The notes beneath the pieces are model-generated. The model was not told the DNA's origin and searched no databases. It saw only the letters and a program-made list of their open reading frames with translations. Positions 12,330-24,335 of a DNA stretch of 64,000 nt are shown in pieces. Every line of letters starts with the position of its first letter. Within the stretch, counting starts at the first letter, position 1. This stretch comes from Homalodisca vitripennis. Taxonomy: Eukaryota > Arthropoda > Insecta > Hemiptera > Cicadellidae. The stretch lies in the NCBI RefSeq assembly GCF_021130785.1, contig NC_060208.1:55331001-55395000 (forward strand), given 5' to 3'. Both the position numbers and the translations under genes were made by a program.

Positions 12330-15180
12330 CTCAGTACTGCTCCCCAGCTCGTTAGGGTTGTTGAGCAGACAAGGAATACATCCGTGTTGACCATAAGTAG
12401 TGGGCTGGAATCATTTAGCTAAGAGACTCCTGGATCGAGTTCCTATTGGCACTTCGACGTAAATGGAGTCTAGAATGTCCGGGAAATCAGTAAGTCCATT
12501 TAAGAATTTGTAGAGGAACAGCTGGCTAAGAATTAATCTCCGCTGACCAAGAGTCTCAAGTCCAAAGAAAAGTTAAAGTTCATTAAGTGGTACTTCAAAG
12601 TAAGCTCATGCGTTTCCCAACAAGTCACACCAACTTCAACTGAATTCTATCCAAAGGATCAGTGTGTATCCTCATGTATGGGCACCAGAAAATATGCATA
12701 CTCCAATAATGGGCACACTAGTGTCTTGTAGAGCTTGAGTAGAAGGTAAAGTAAAACCTCAAGATGATCTGAAGATGAACCCCAGCTGTTGGTGTCATAA
12801 TGTATGTGTTGCAAGATTCCAAGATGACAACACCACAACACCAAGGCCTTTGATTGGAATCCCTGTCCAAGTTGGAATCATATAGGACATAATCGTGCGT
12901 GAATATCTTTGAGCTCTGTGAGGATAGCACATTTCCTGGCATTGAGTCTAATACAGTTTTCAGCACTACACAACTTGGCGGCAGCAAGCGAATTTTGCAA
13001 CTGAATACAATCATCTGTAGTGGCAATACTACTGAAGATCTTGACATTGTCAGGGAAAAGAAGGTACTGAGAGGATATTGCTGTGCCAATATCGTTGATA
13101 AAGAGCGCAAACAGGAACAGTGCTAGATGTGAGCCCTGCAGAACATGTGATAGAACAGGAATGGGTTGTGATAGGGTGTCATTAAATCGGACTGTTAATG
13201 TGCGATCCCCCAAGTAACTCTCAATTCAGGACAATAAATATCCATGCACTTCGTATCCCCGCAGTTTAGCAAGCAACAAGGGATGGCATACCCGGTCAAA
13301 CGCTGTTATCATACCCTTTTGTAATCAAGGTATATGCAGTCAACTTGTATTCTCATGCTGAAAGCAGAAAGTATGTAGTCCTCCATAACAACTAGATTTG
13401 TCACTGTTGACTTTTCACTAATGAATCCATGTTTTTTAGGTGTAATAAAACTTTTCAACGCAAAAGCTAATTCGTCTAGAACAAATGCCTCAAAGACTAG
13501 CCATGGTGGGTTTTATAGCACTTGGCTTGTAGTTTGAAACATCACTCCGATTTCCAGATTGAAAATTTGTACCAAGTAACTGTTCTTGAGATTGGTAGGA
13601 AAAATTCCATTAGTTTATCTAAAGGCTTTGAAGAAAATTGCCAGTTGAGGGACCAATGCATGAGCACAGTGCTTGAATACACTTGGACGTATATTGTCTG
13701 GTCCCCTCTCTTCGTGGGATCAAGTGATAGTAGTTGTTCCTCAACCTGTGTAAGAGTGAACATGCAACTAGGAATGCATATACTGAAGTTGATTTCCAAA
13801 TCAGGAATCCTTGGGTTTTGCACCTAGAAGAGGGATTTTTCCTCCACAAACAGGGTACATTGGGAAGTAGGATCTTTTGCAGTTTCATTATTGGACTCAA
13901 GAAGTGGTGTGTTATTTGATTTTTTCTTCAGATTGTTTACATGAGAATAGAAATCGTTAATGTTAGCTGAAATTATGGATTCAACGTAGTGAATATAGTT
14001 CTTTGCTAGTCCCTTGCATCATGCTCGAACCATACCAAAATGATCATAGTCGGTGAAGTTTAAAGTTGACTTTTATGTCTTGTCTAGAATCTTCAGAATT
14101 ACTAATCGCTCCAACTCATAAGTGAACCATGGTGGAAAACTGGATCCGCGGTTCATCCTGAGCGGGGTATTGAGACTTAATATTCTGGAGTCAATGGGAG
14201 AAGTCCATGAATAGCATTTCAATGTTGCATTGTGAGCACATTGTTGGGTAGTCAACTCTTTGAAGCCAGCAAAGGACCGCTTCGACATTGCATTTGTTTA
14301 AGTCGAGTATCTGCTGGGGTACATATTCTGGCCTGGAAATAGTAGTGTTGAGAGAGCAAGGCAAGTTGATTTTAATCAAGTGCTAGTTGTTACATGTCAT
14401 GAGCAACAGAAACGTTAGAGATAAGCAGCTTGGTAAATACCTGAGAAAAGCTGTCAACTATCGAGAATGATTCCTCTATAGTTGGTTATGTTGTTACTTT
14501 GATTTAGCTGTAGTATTTTTGCTACATCACATAGTGGCTAGATGGAACATCCGTTGGATTTGAAGAGAGTGTTGTCAAGTCCGTGTTAGGGAGATTGAAA
14601 TCACCCATTCGAATATTGTCACTTGTTTGTTTGAAGTTTATTTTTGATGATGGAAGTATTGTGAAGGAAACAGGATTTTTCCGGACATTTGCCATTGTTT
14701 AGTGAAACAAAAAACAACGTAGTGTTGCTGATGGCAATGTCTGGAAAAATCCTGTTTCCTTCATTGTCACTGGGGTTTCAATTTTGAGTGCGGCTTCACA
14801 ACAATTTTTATACTTCACTGCTGCCTGCTGGGAAGGTATTTAAGTGGCCCCGATGACTATTGGTTACCAACGACAATTTAATTGAACAAAGGTTTCCATT
14901 ATCAGTTAATGAGGGATTTAACATGGAGCTAGGGATAGTTGAGTTGATGGCGATAAGGACTCCTCCGCCAGTTGGTTTCAGGGGATCTCTCGTATTTTTT
15001 TTAAACTGAGTTTGGCATCACTGATATCATTAGTTACGTTCGTTTCTAATAATACAATGATGTCATAGACACAAGTAGATATTGACTGCTTTTGTTGAGC
15101 CAATTTAGTATGTAATCCATTCACATTTTTGGAATATATGTTGAAAAGCTTTGGATTGTAATAGTTCTTTGCCTGCTTGA
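12330..15180 (-). pseudogene. broken ORF2 of non-LTR retrotransposon (endonuclease plus reverse transcriptase)
   Basis: In intact form this protein would nick target DNA and reverse-transcribe the element RNA. Pieces in - strand order are: start of the EEP endonuclease (YSKNVNGLHTKL, 15101-15150, then a DIIVLLET-like piece); GGGVLIAI at about 14946-14970; GDFNLP at 14588-14605; a pre-RT segment (PPWFTYELERL) near 14100-14140; thumb/finger remnants at 13540-13900; HGFIS and the motif-A region (YLDY ... FDRVCHPLLLAKL) at about 13270-13430; QGS at 13130-13138; LFINDI; and the catalytic box as FPDN instead of FADD at 13046-13057. C-terminal matches are PLLEYA at about 12710 and LYKFLNGLTDFPD-like sequence at about 12480. 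At least one in-frame stop separates motif A from QGS. The altered FADD and the stops show it is dead. Confidence 0.8.
14662..14763. repeat. ~100-bp hairpin insertion inside the retrotransposon endonuclease
   Basis: The left arm at 14662-14695 (tgaaggaaacaggatttttc...) and right arm at 14731-14763 (...gaaaaatcctgtttccttca) are near-perfect inverted repeats around a ~35-bp loop. It lies between the GGGVLIAI and GDFNLP parts of the endonuclease, where the family has no such sequence, so it inserted after or during decay of the retroelement. Confidence 0.7.
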
Positions 15181-15757
15181 TGTTTCTGGAACTCCATTAC
15201 AATACTTGATAGTCAGGCCATACTTCTCCTCCCCGTTTAATTAGTTTAATTAGTCCAGAGTTTAAGTTCTTCTCTAAGGTTAACCAGATAGCTGATTATT
15301 CATTAATTGTTTCTGCATATAATTTCAAAACTAATATTGTCTCACTTATTTAACCCGAGGTATCACCATCTCCCAGTTTGTTTCAATAACATGCTACAAT
15401 ACAAAATTTTCAAGATAGTCAAAGATTGATTGTAATAACCATAATAATCAATAGTTTAAAACACAAGAAAGAGACTATGTAACAGTAGCAACAGAAAATA
15501 CAAATTATATAAATGAAATAACAAGTGCTGGATAACAAGAACAATACATATTATTTAACTATAAATAAGGTAAGATTAAACAGTAATATAAATTTGTTAC
15601 TTGTATTACACATGCATAGCATGTAACTACAGTATTTAAACAATAATATAGTATCAAGCCAAAGTTGAAGATAAGTCCCTTGTTTTTAAATGTACAGTAT
15701 GACATAAACAAAAATGATTAGCCTACTGAAACAAATGAAGTCTGGTTCAGTTTAAGC

Positions 15758-16048
15758 AGATTATTAGGGCAATTCTCCTTTTTATAGATGAGAACTGTTC
15801 AGTGTTCCGGCAGATTATCATGGTGATTCTCCTTTCGATGAATAACAATTGTTCAGTGTTTGATAAGATTATCAGGGTGATTCTCCTTTTTATGGATTAG
15901 AACTGTTCAGTGTTCCGGCAGATTATCATGGTGATTCTCCTTTCGATGAATAACAATTGTTCAGTGTTTGATAAGATTATCAGGGTGATTCTCCTTTTTA
16001 TGGATTAGAACTGTTCAGTGTTCCAGCAGATTATCATGGTAATTATCT
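15758..16048. repeat. 54-bp tandem array with 108-bp higher-order unit
   Basis: Six units begin at 15758, 15812, 15866, 15920, 15974 and 16028 (last one partial), exactly 54 bp apart. They alternate between type A (agattatcagggtgattctc..., with tttttatggattag) and type B (agattatcatggtgattctc..., with tttcgatgaataac). Like types 108 bp apart are nearly identical while A and B differ, so the array amplified as A-B dimers. Confidence 0.92.
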
Positions 16049-17295
16049 TTATCCTCTCATTTATATTTATTTTCTGATCTTCTGCTCTATATAATTAAGA
16101 AAAATATGTCAGTTTCAAAGCTTTAAACATATAAAATAACAAAACAATGAATTTGGCTTTGAAGGCTATTTTATCAGATTTTGCTAACCTTCACCAGCTG
16201 GTAACTGTTTAATCACCTGGCAATGGTAGCTTGCTATACGGGTGGCTATAGAACACAATTGACCATTAACAATGTCTTCTTTGTTTTTAGTCGTCGTCAA
16301 TATCTTCTGAAGTCATACCACCAAACATTAAAGCTTTTGAACACTATAACATTTACGAAGTTTGTTCTTTTCATAACTCAAAACAATACTAAAGTACATT
16401 ATTTTAATATTTAGATTTTTTCAAATGATTTTCAGCCAGTTTGTATTTGTAAGTTATTTAAATATTTTATTAAGTACTGTAAAGTAAAATTGAGAATGCC
16501 AACAGAACACAGAGCCCAGAAGTCTGAGTCACTATAATGATGATGCTTGTCGAGTGGCACTCTGGGCTATTTATGTTAGTGGCCATGTTGTTCGCTGCAC
16601 TTAGAGCTGACAATTAGTTGTTCAACTGTTTATGATGCGTTGTGTTTCTCAGCTTGATGATGTCTTGATTTCTTTTTATGATTCTGTTGCTATTAACATT
16701 ACATAGGCTTACTGAAACAAGTTCTATCGTATTCTAAAATGTGATTTCACTTAGCCTTTTTCCTGTACACTATGGGGTTGAATATTTTTAGTTGCAGCAA
16801 TTTGGGCAGTAATGGTGACTTGGAGAAAATTATGTTATATTGTTGTGGGTGAAATCATATTTACTATGTAGAGTACTTTATTTTAAATTCAACAGTTTTT
16901 CTAGAAGTAGTTTTGGGGAGGAATTCAAAATTCGTGTAAACCTGCCACTTGTCTCTGAGACATTATAAGTGGGAGATTGTTTCACTATGAATGGTGTTCT
17001 TAGGTAGGTAGATATCACTTTGGACCATAGTATGGAATATTTACTGGTGGTAAATAACATTTTCAAGCCACCAAAAGTTCATAAATTGATTTTGAAATGA
17101 GAGAAACACTTACTGATACATGATATGAGATTTCTTGTAGAATGTGCTATTGTGGACAAACTTATCAGGCCTTTGCCACGGACACCAAGCCGCCAGCCTC
17201 CCATTAAGCAATGTGATTACGTATTTTCTGGAGATTTTTGATAGTGTTCCTGTAGTGTAAATTGTATTTAATTTGTTAACATGGTCTATTAGCAA

Positions 17296-17296
<1 letters not shown>
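16049..17296. other. intron segment, no gene seen
   Basis: AT-rich sequence with no recognised coding frame or repeat family. Confidence 0.45.

Positions 17297-17357
<61 letters not shown>
17297..17357. repeat. (GT)n followed by (AT)n microsatellite
   Basis: A short GT run (17297-17307) leads into about 24 AT dinucleotides. Confidence 0.95.
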
Positions 17358-17359
<2 letters not shown>

Positions 17360-17887
17360 TTTATTAGCAGTATATTTTCATAGAATAATTGTTATTTATA
17401 TTTAACAAGCAGTTTTTGTCACTTAGTCTACTTGTCTAAACCTCAATTTCAATATTTTTAACTTTTAGGAACAAAAAAAGGATAAACTTGTTGATCGTAA
17501 TGAATATTCGAATATATGCAATTTGCTTTTATTTGAAACTCGATTACAACATTGAAGTATTAATAGTACCATTATAAAATAAACTAAAAAGAATTTTTCA
17601 ACGTGTTTCAGGATTTATCTTTAATATAGTGAGCTGATAGAATGTTGACTATTAGGCCTTCTTAGTTATGGTGCAATAGAATTGAAGAGTGTTGCAAGTT
17701 TTCTTATTAGCAATTCAGATTTATCATTCCACTGTTATCTTTTCTGAAGTTCTGATGTCAAGCCGAATATCAAGTGCAAATATTACTTCATTTTGTTAAA
17801 TAAACTGTCGCATCATTTGCTATTCATTGCACTACATTGTATTACCATACATCTCACTGCATATAATTATATTCGTGGCTAGTAGAC

Positions 17888-18118
17888 AACATGTATAAAA
17901 CCTACATCAAACCCTTGTTGGCTTATTGCAATTTTTTCAACTGTATAAATCTTATTGGTGGAGCAAAATATGTTAACAGGCTGAAGCTTTATTTCCTTTT
18001 CAATAAACCTTTCATCCTACAAAGCAGGTTTGAACGAAGTTCCTTACAAAAGAGCTTCTTGATTATTTTAACATCTCATCATAGAACCGCGGTTCTTGAT
18101 TGTTTACTTGCCATCTAA
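17888..18118 (+). pseudogene. possible C-terminal fragment of a non-LTR reverse transcriptase
   Basis: A 75-codon open frame starts MYKTYIKPLLAYCN, which resembles the segment after the RT thumb in many non-LTR elements (typically LYKTYIRP...EYG). Further on it reads YVNRLKLYF. No upstream RT motif, FADD box or 3' tail is visible next to it, so it would be a short isolated fragment. A chance match is quite possible. Confidence 0.25.
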
Positions 18119-18299
18119 AAAAGGATCTTCTTGTTTACTTAAAACCTCTCTTTTTATAAACGAGCTTGATGATTATTCAATAACCCTCCTTGCTCATTGA
18201 TAGACATACATTTAATAATTTCTATCGATAGACTGAAGGCTTAATAATTTCTCAGCTTGTTGTAAGTATGCTAACACTAAATATACGTTTTATCGTTAT

Positions 18300-18530
18300 A
18301 TGCAGTAGGAACGAAACCGGACGGAGGAGACGAGAATAAGTGAAGGCGCGCCAGTAAACAAATTAACCGTAGAAGGAAGGAGAGAGTGTAGTTGAGAGGC
18401 TGAGAGCCGTTCCGAGTCCGACGTTCCTGTGTTGTCGGATGCAGATGACCTTGACAACCGGCTGGACCGCTGTAGCCGGCTAGAGCGGGATGACAGCTGA
18501 TGCATTACCTGAGTGTCGGCTATTCCACCA
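18300..18530. promoter_or_regulatory. CpG-rich intronic patch
   Basis: It contains ggcgcgcc, repeated CCGGCT (accggctgg, agccggctag) and other CpG-rich sequence between AT-rich flanks. The open frames across it are Ser/Arg-rich and not family-like. It could be an enhancer, an alternative promoter or a TE remnant. Confidence 0.25.
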
Positions 18531-21500
18531 CCCCCGATTTCTTCGGTTTGTCCATGTGATCTGTTTTGTTAATTACACAACAGAGAACCTGACACCGTTT
18601 GTTGCCGGAAAAAAGGCGAAAAAGGCATTTCCCGGTAATAGAGGAAAGACAAACAAGCTATTTAAATTAGCAATTTCCGTCATTTTCTGTGGTTCATAAA
18701 ATATGTATTGTGTCTTCATTCACAACTCTAATATTAAAGCATCAATTTTAGGGTTTAAATTAAAATGATTTACATTTCAATGTTTGAGGAAACCCCAAAA
18801 TTGTTGTTATTTGAATGCTACATAATGTTTATTCAACTTGTTCCAGTGTTTAACGCACTACGAGAATTTAGTAAGAACGTAAATGACAAGGGAAATTGCT
18901 CATTTCGTGCATAGACCTTTGTATGATGATGACATTCAAACAACACATAACTCTCTAGGTTATATTGACATGACCCACATACTTAATTGCATCATCCATC
19001 GGCATTAATTAAATTAACTGCGACCAGCAAACAATAAAGAAGATGGCGTGTAAAAACTCGCATCACGGTAGAAGATTGTAGGAAACGGTTGTTGCTAGTT
19101 TCCGCCTGTTGAGACGCGAAGATAAAAAGATAAAACACGAAGGGAAATGGCAATAAGACTTCGTCAGATACAATATGTACATTAATGTTAGTGTTATAGC
19201 GAGGAGCACGACTATTGTTTTGAAGACACATGAAAGTAGAATCCAGCAGTTGCTGAATGAGGTGCAAAATATACAGTACCCGCCTGCATGTCGAGCCTTT
19301 TGTGAGGTGACATTACAGTCTTAGAGGGTGTGCCGTGCCTCGCACCTAGACCGAAAACAGTCATGCAGGGGATCAATAATTATGAGGACTGAATTTACAT
19401 GTGTACTAAATTGTATGAACGATTATACTTCCAACACATTGTTAACTTATAAAGAAGCGTAGACTCGTGTTGACATAATATATGAGTTATTTGAAATTAA
19501 AAATAACACAATTCTTCCTCTTTGATCAAATAATGGTTTTTCGAGGATAATATTATCGATTACCCAGTGTATTAACGGACTCTTGATGATTCAGAAATAT
19601 TATATCCATCTTCTTATTTTATTTTTTATATATGATAAATTGTTTTCTGCTTATTTTCTGCAATCTTTTATGCTTCAACCCTATACAAACATTTCAACAG
19701 TGTTCTCCGCTCAGCCCTTTCGTGGTGCTGAGGAGTTTGCCTTGGTTAAGGCGGCCTACTTTTATATTATATAGTATAATTTGTTAGCGATGGGCGAGCA
19801 GGCGGGATTTCACAACCATCTCGTCGCCATCTTACTTGTCGGCACTGACACTACACAAGACAAGTACAGACAGCTGTGTTGTCAGCCGACATCGTGTGAG
19901 TCAGCTGGATCCGGAGAACATTCGCTTTTGCGATGACAAAACTGATCAGTACTGGGAATTAGGTGGAATCGCCTAAGGAGTCTAGAGAGTTTTGGGATAT
20001 TAGCTTACACCCACGAATAAGAGATATGAAATGATAATGTCTTCAGTGGGAGAGAAGGAAAGATATTCAGTGGGATATTTTCGAATATTTTTCTAGCAAG
20101 AGCTTCAATACTCCATTGATAATTTGTCATATCACAATATACGAGTTCTCTTAAAAGGTTCATCTAAGAATAAAACTTGTTTTACCGTTCTTGTAAATTG
20201 TTAATACAATCTCTCATACTAATGTATAACTGCATTTTTAATTTTCTGTAACGTTAAAGAAATATCTTTATAAGTCTGAGCGTCCAAACCTCTATCAGGG
20301 AATAGCTAACGATGAGCATTCAGCATACTTGACTACATTTCCCGTGATATTCCTCTCCTGTCATTAAGTTTGTTATAGGTTTTCCTAATCACCTTGTTGA
20401 CAATTACTATATCAGGTGTTTGTCTGCTATCCTTGATGTACCTTCTGGCCACATTCTGCGTCACAACATTACAACATAATCCAACAAAACCCCAAGGATG
20501 TTAAATTTAGTATACTTGAATGTAGACAATTCATACTATTGACGTTTGTAATTTTATTCTCGTGTGGCTCAGTGTGACCCAATCATTTGTTTGCCAGAAT
20601 GTGTTGTGTTCATCGTCAGTTGAACATTCTTTCAGTGAGCATTCTTCAGCCACATAGGTTTTTGTAGCTTTACTGTTTTTTTATTTTATTTTATTTTTTT
20701 TTTATTTGAAACCCGTATCTTTAGTAAACATTAATACTTTTTCCCTTCTTCCGATTCTTACGCGAGCGGTAAGAGGTTATTAGTTCAGAAACTTTGCATC
20801 CACCTTAAACTAGGCCAAATACTCGTAGAGAATTGAAATTTATAAGTAAACACATTTGAATGTTCATGTAAATATAAAATTGTTATTAAAATATGTTGGT
20901 CTAATATTTAGTTAAGTTGAAAACAACAAATCCAGGCGTTGATTGTCCTTACAAGATCATTAAATAAAAATGTTAAGTATTTACACAATAAATATATTTA
21001 GGCTATGAAGATTCATTCAATAACGTAGGTAACCCTGCACCTTGTTAACTGTAAAGTATAAGCTACATTTATAAAAGGTATATAAAAGGTATATCTTAAA
21101 ATTGATTTGATATCGTAACGCTCTCCAAAACACGAAATTTTCTACCACAAGTAAAACTTTTAGTTCCATCTCGAAGTTGTAGTTATTTTGTGTAACCAAC
21201 AGTCAAAATATCGGACACGGGAAGGTAGTTGTGATTAGTATTTGGTATTTCACACAGTTACCTTCTTAATATTAAAGAAAAAAAAGCGTGGCATGGAAAA
21301 CAGTGACAGTGGGGGCACAGTTAGTGTTAATTAGAAACTTGATAGGTAGGTGCTTTAACCATGATCCTGGTACATGAGTGTTTAAGATATATTTTCCCTT
21401 CTCTAAATTAACGCTCTGGTACTTATATACGCTAAAATTGATTTTTTAAGCTTCCAAACTTCAAAATTCTAACCATTTGGAACATTAAATACATCTCACC

Positions 21501-22499
21501 ACCATGTTGTAGTCAGAGTTTGAAATACTCGTATACCAAATTTCAGTCGAATTTGTTTTCTGGAGCTATATTGTGATCCTGTAAAGGTCAGTTTTCTTTG
21601 TGGAGTCGCACAAGAGAGTGGCAATCGCATGTTCCCGAAATGAAGAATAAAGATTTTTTTCCCAACCGGCACTATGTATATAAAATACATGACTGGAAGA
21701 AACTTGGGAAACCGTGGGATACGGAATTTACTCTTACTTGTACTTTGTGTCCATACCGCACAAAACACTCCGATGGTCGTGGAGACACAAGGACGTCGAG
21801 CTGGTACAACAAGCAAATATTACAGTGGATTATGGGTAATTGAGCTTGACTGGGTGGTTATGGCACTGTACAGCAGAGCCTGCACAGCGGCAGCGGATCT
21901 GTGTCAAGGGCGGCTGCGGCCGAGGCGCCACATCTACTTGGAGGTTAGAGTCACAACAATCATGTTTAAGACGTGATCTGATGCCGGCAAAGTACGGTGG
22001 CGGCGACCCCTCACTTCTGGCGAAAAAGAAAAACATCCCTTGACATAGAACCTAAATTAGAGCTCAGATCACGTGAGCGCTGGTAAATGTCAACTTTAAC
22101 TTTTTTGTGTAAAGAATGAATTCGCGTTTCTTCTTGGTTGCTACTGTGTGAATTGCGACAGCGCGGATTGGTACTGCTCGGCGAACAGAGTTATTTTGGG
22201 ACTATTCTTTGGATTGGGGAATTGACTTTAGCGGAGACAAATTCCTGAATCTGACGGTGGTGCTTTTGGAAATAAACTGATTGTATAAGTTACAATCTGA
22301 TGTACATATCTTCAATTCGAATATTTAATTGGTGGGGGGGGGGGTGTAAAATGAAAATATATTGATGCCTTGAATATTTTTTTTTCAATATTCTCACAAT
22401 TGTTAGACTATAGTAAACCTATTTATCCAAACGTAATGTTTTGGATACTTGAAAATACTAAAAAGAGGTGATCTCAGTCACCTAGAAAGATTTGATTTA
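18531..22499. other. intron segment with small CpG patches, no gene recognised
   Basis: It includes a patch at 19785-19930 (gatgggcgagcaggcggg...) preceded by a TATA-like tatattatatag at about 19763-19774, a T-rich run at 20676-20705, and a GC-rich patch at 21840-22100 containing CACGTG (22072-22077). The open frame at 21598-21843 (81 codons) is not recognised and is overlapped by a longer frame on the other strand. Confidence 0.4.
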
Positions 22500-22720
22500 A
22501 TTGAACGGTAAGTAGGCACGGTGGAGGCCGTGTCCTTACAGGGAAAGCCCAACGCCATGTCCTCACGTTCTCTTCATATTCAAATTAGTCGCCGAGATGT
22601 TTGTCCCAACCGCTTTGTGCCTTTTACTGGTACAGTACGCGGCGGGGCCTCGGCTTGCTTCACCTCTCGTAGCCTCCGGCTCAGTCCCGGCTTTCTCTTG
22701 GGTCTTTCCTCCTTCCTTTC
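22500..22720. promoter_or_regulatory. CpG-rich intronic patch
   Basis: GC-richer sequence (gtacgcggcggggcctcggc) in AT-rich flanks, with no coding signature. Confidence 0.2.
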
Positions 22721-23319
22721 TGTCAAATCTAGCGCATCATGTGCTTCTAGACTCATATAGACTTTTAAACTTTCTATGAATTATCAAGTTGGCGAAGTCT
22801 CAGGTTTTGGATTTTTCAATACGTAGGTACATCTATAAAATCTCTTTGATATTACATACTGGCCATTCCTCATAATCGTACGGGGCATTGACAATTGTTT
22901 ATATTTACAAATTAGAAAGGAGTAAAGTAATATTACTTTTATATATTTTTTCATGTTTCTTGATTTCGCAACAGCTTTTCCAATTCCATGAAGAATTTTA
23001 AACTGTTGAAGGATGGCGAGAAATTGAAGGATGAGGGGCAGTTAGAAAGCTGTGTTTTATTGTACCTTTGGTAAATTGATCAAAACTTTTTATACCTATA
23101 CGGCCGTCGTTTTTGTTACAAAATAGTCTTCATTGCCGGAAGCAGCTGTCGAGGACATTACAGTTAAATACATATAAAATGCCTGGATGCGTAATAAGTA
23201 GGTTCTTCATAATCTTGATATTCGAATTCGTCGAATTAAAGTGGAAAATATATGCAATCCAAAAAGTTGTGTGAAATTGTCTATGTTTTTGGAATGAGCT
23301 TAAAACATTATCCGTTATG

Positions 23320-23530
23320 GTGATATTGAGATAGAGAAGGGTCTGGTCCAGACCGACATTGGCCTGCCGTGTCCTGCGGGAGTCCAGAGACCGGGTCCGC
23401 GTGAGTCAACAATGACGTCAGGCCCAAGTTAGTCCGCGCGCCAATAACACAAGGCCGTTGATCCGGGTGTCGCTCTTGCCATGCTGCCGCGGCCATGGTT
23501 ACTTGGTGCGTTGCGAGGACGTTATGCGGT
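23320..23530. promoter_or_regulatory. CpG-rich patch with adjacent AP-1, CRE and CCAAT words
   Basis: TGAGTCA at 23402-23408 and the full palindromic CRE TGACGTCA at 23413-23420 lie 4 bp apart. GCCAATAAC follows at about 23440. Surrounding sequence is CpG-rich (gggtccgcgtgag, gtccgcgcgcc, gctgccgcggcc). This is the densest run of recognisable activator sites seen in the intron. A regulatory function is inferred. Confidence 0.35.
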
Positions 23531-24110
23531 GTAATCGCTCCAATTTGTCTTACTAATTTATTGTATAAATTTATCAAAATTAATCTGTAAAGCTTTTTTA
23601 AGGAAATCTATTTTCTGTATTTTCTATTTTAAGTAGTTCTGTTTCTTTGGATGTACGGAGAAATAATGACGGTTAATTTTCCCAAGCGGCATTTTTGTTA
23701 GTGTATACAAGGCAAGTGGTTCTTGCGATGTAACATTGTCTCCTATTTTGTCAGTTTCACTCAAAGTTTTGAATTACTGAGTGACCAGTATGGTTGGCGA
23801 GTTCACATTTCTGAGTTGAATATGTATCAACTTTATACAACTAGAAGTTTATATTAAAAAAAGGCGTAAATGGGATCTGTTTGTTGACAAAAGAAGTTTT
23901 GAATATTTATAAAAAAGTAAACATAAATTTTCTCTACCAATCAATTGATTGGCATCTCGGCGTGGGCTTGAATAAGTGAACATGTGTCTAGCTAGCGCAA
24001 AGAACGCAATCAAAATTTCTTTAGGCATTTTTCGCCAGAACAAATTATTTTTATCCAATAATAATTAAAATGCTAACTAAATAAATAATTAGTATGTGGA
24101 ACTGCTATTG
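23531..24110. other. intron segment, nothing recognised
   Basis: AT-rich sequence with no gene or repeat supported. Confidence 0.45.
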
Positions 24111-24335
24111 GTTACATGACGACGTGTTGTAGAATGAACGTGTTCGTGTTGTGTGTTGCGTGTCGTGTCGCGCGGACGGATGCGCTCTGCGGTTGTCCAC
24201 GTGGGGCCTTGAGTACGTGTAGGGCCTCTGAATGGCCAACGATTGTCCGAGTGTGTGAGTCATTCCACTCGCCATACCGCCAAACTATTTTCGGCTCAAG
24301 TACGGGCCGAATTAGCATCAAACTTCCTCGTTAAC
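24111..24335. promoter_or_regulatory. CpG-rich intronic patch
   Basis: CpG-dense sequence (gtgtcgtgtcgcgcggacgg; ccacgtggggcc, with CACGTG at 24199-24204). Both strands carry open frames of about 70 codons. That is typical of GC-rich non-coding DNA, and neither translation is recognised. Confidence 0.25.

Larger units (their letters stand above)
11843..15250 (-). mobile_element. decayed non-LTR retrotransposon (jockey/CR1-like)
   Basis: The element reads on the - strand. Its 5' side lies near 15180-15250 with an endonuclease domain, followed by reverse transcriptase and a C-terminal region. It appears to end in an A-rich tail on the - strand (complement of tatttatttatttc at 11843-11856) after a long 3' UTR-like stretch. 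Another A-rich run on the - strand side at 12130-12160 could be an internal tail of a second fragment. The frame is broken by stops and shifts throughout, so the copy is old. Superfamily assignment is from motif style only. The 5' boundary is uncertain and target duplications were not found. Confidence 0.8.

Noticed and set aside
21598..21843. 81-codon frame with a CxxC-like pattern (TCTLCPYRTKH)
   Set aside because: A single CxxC and a later His do not make a zinc finger of known spacing, and an equally long frame lies on the other strand.
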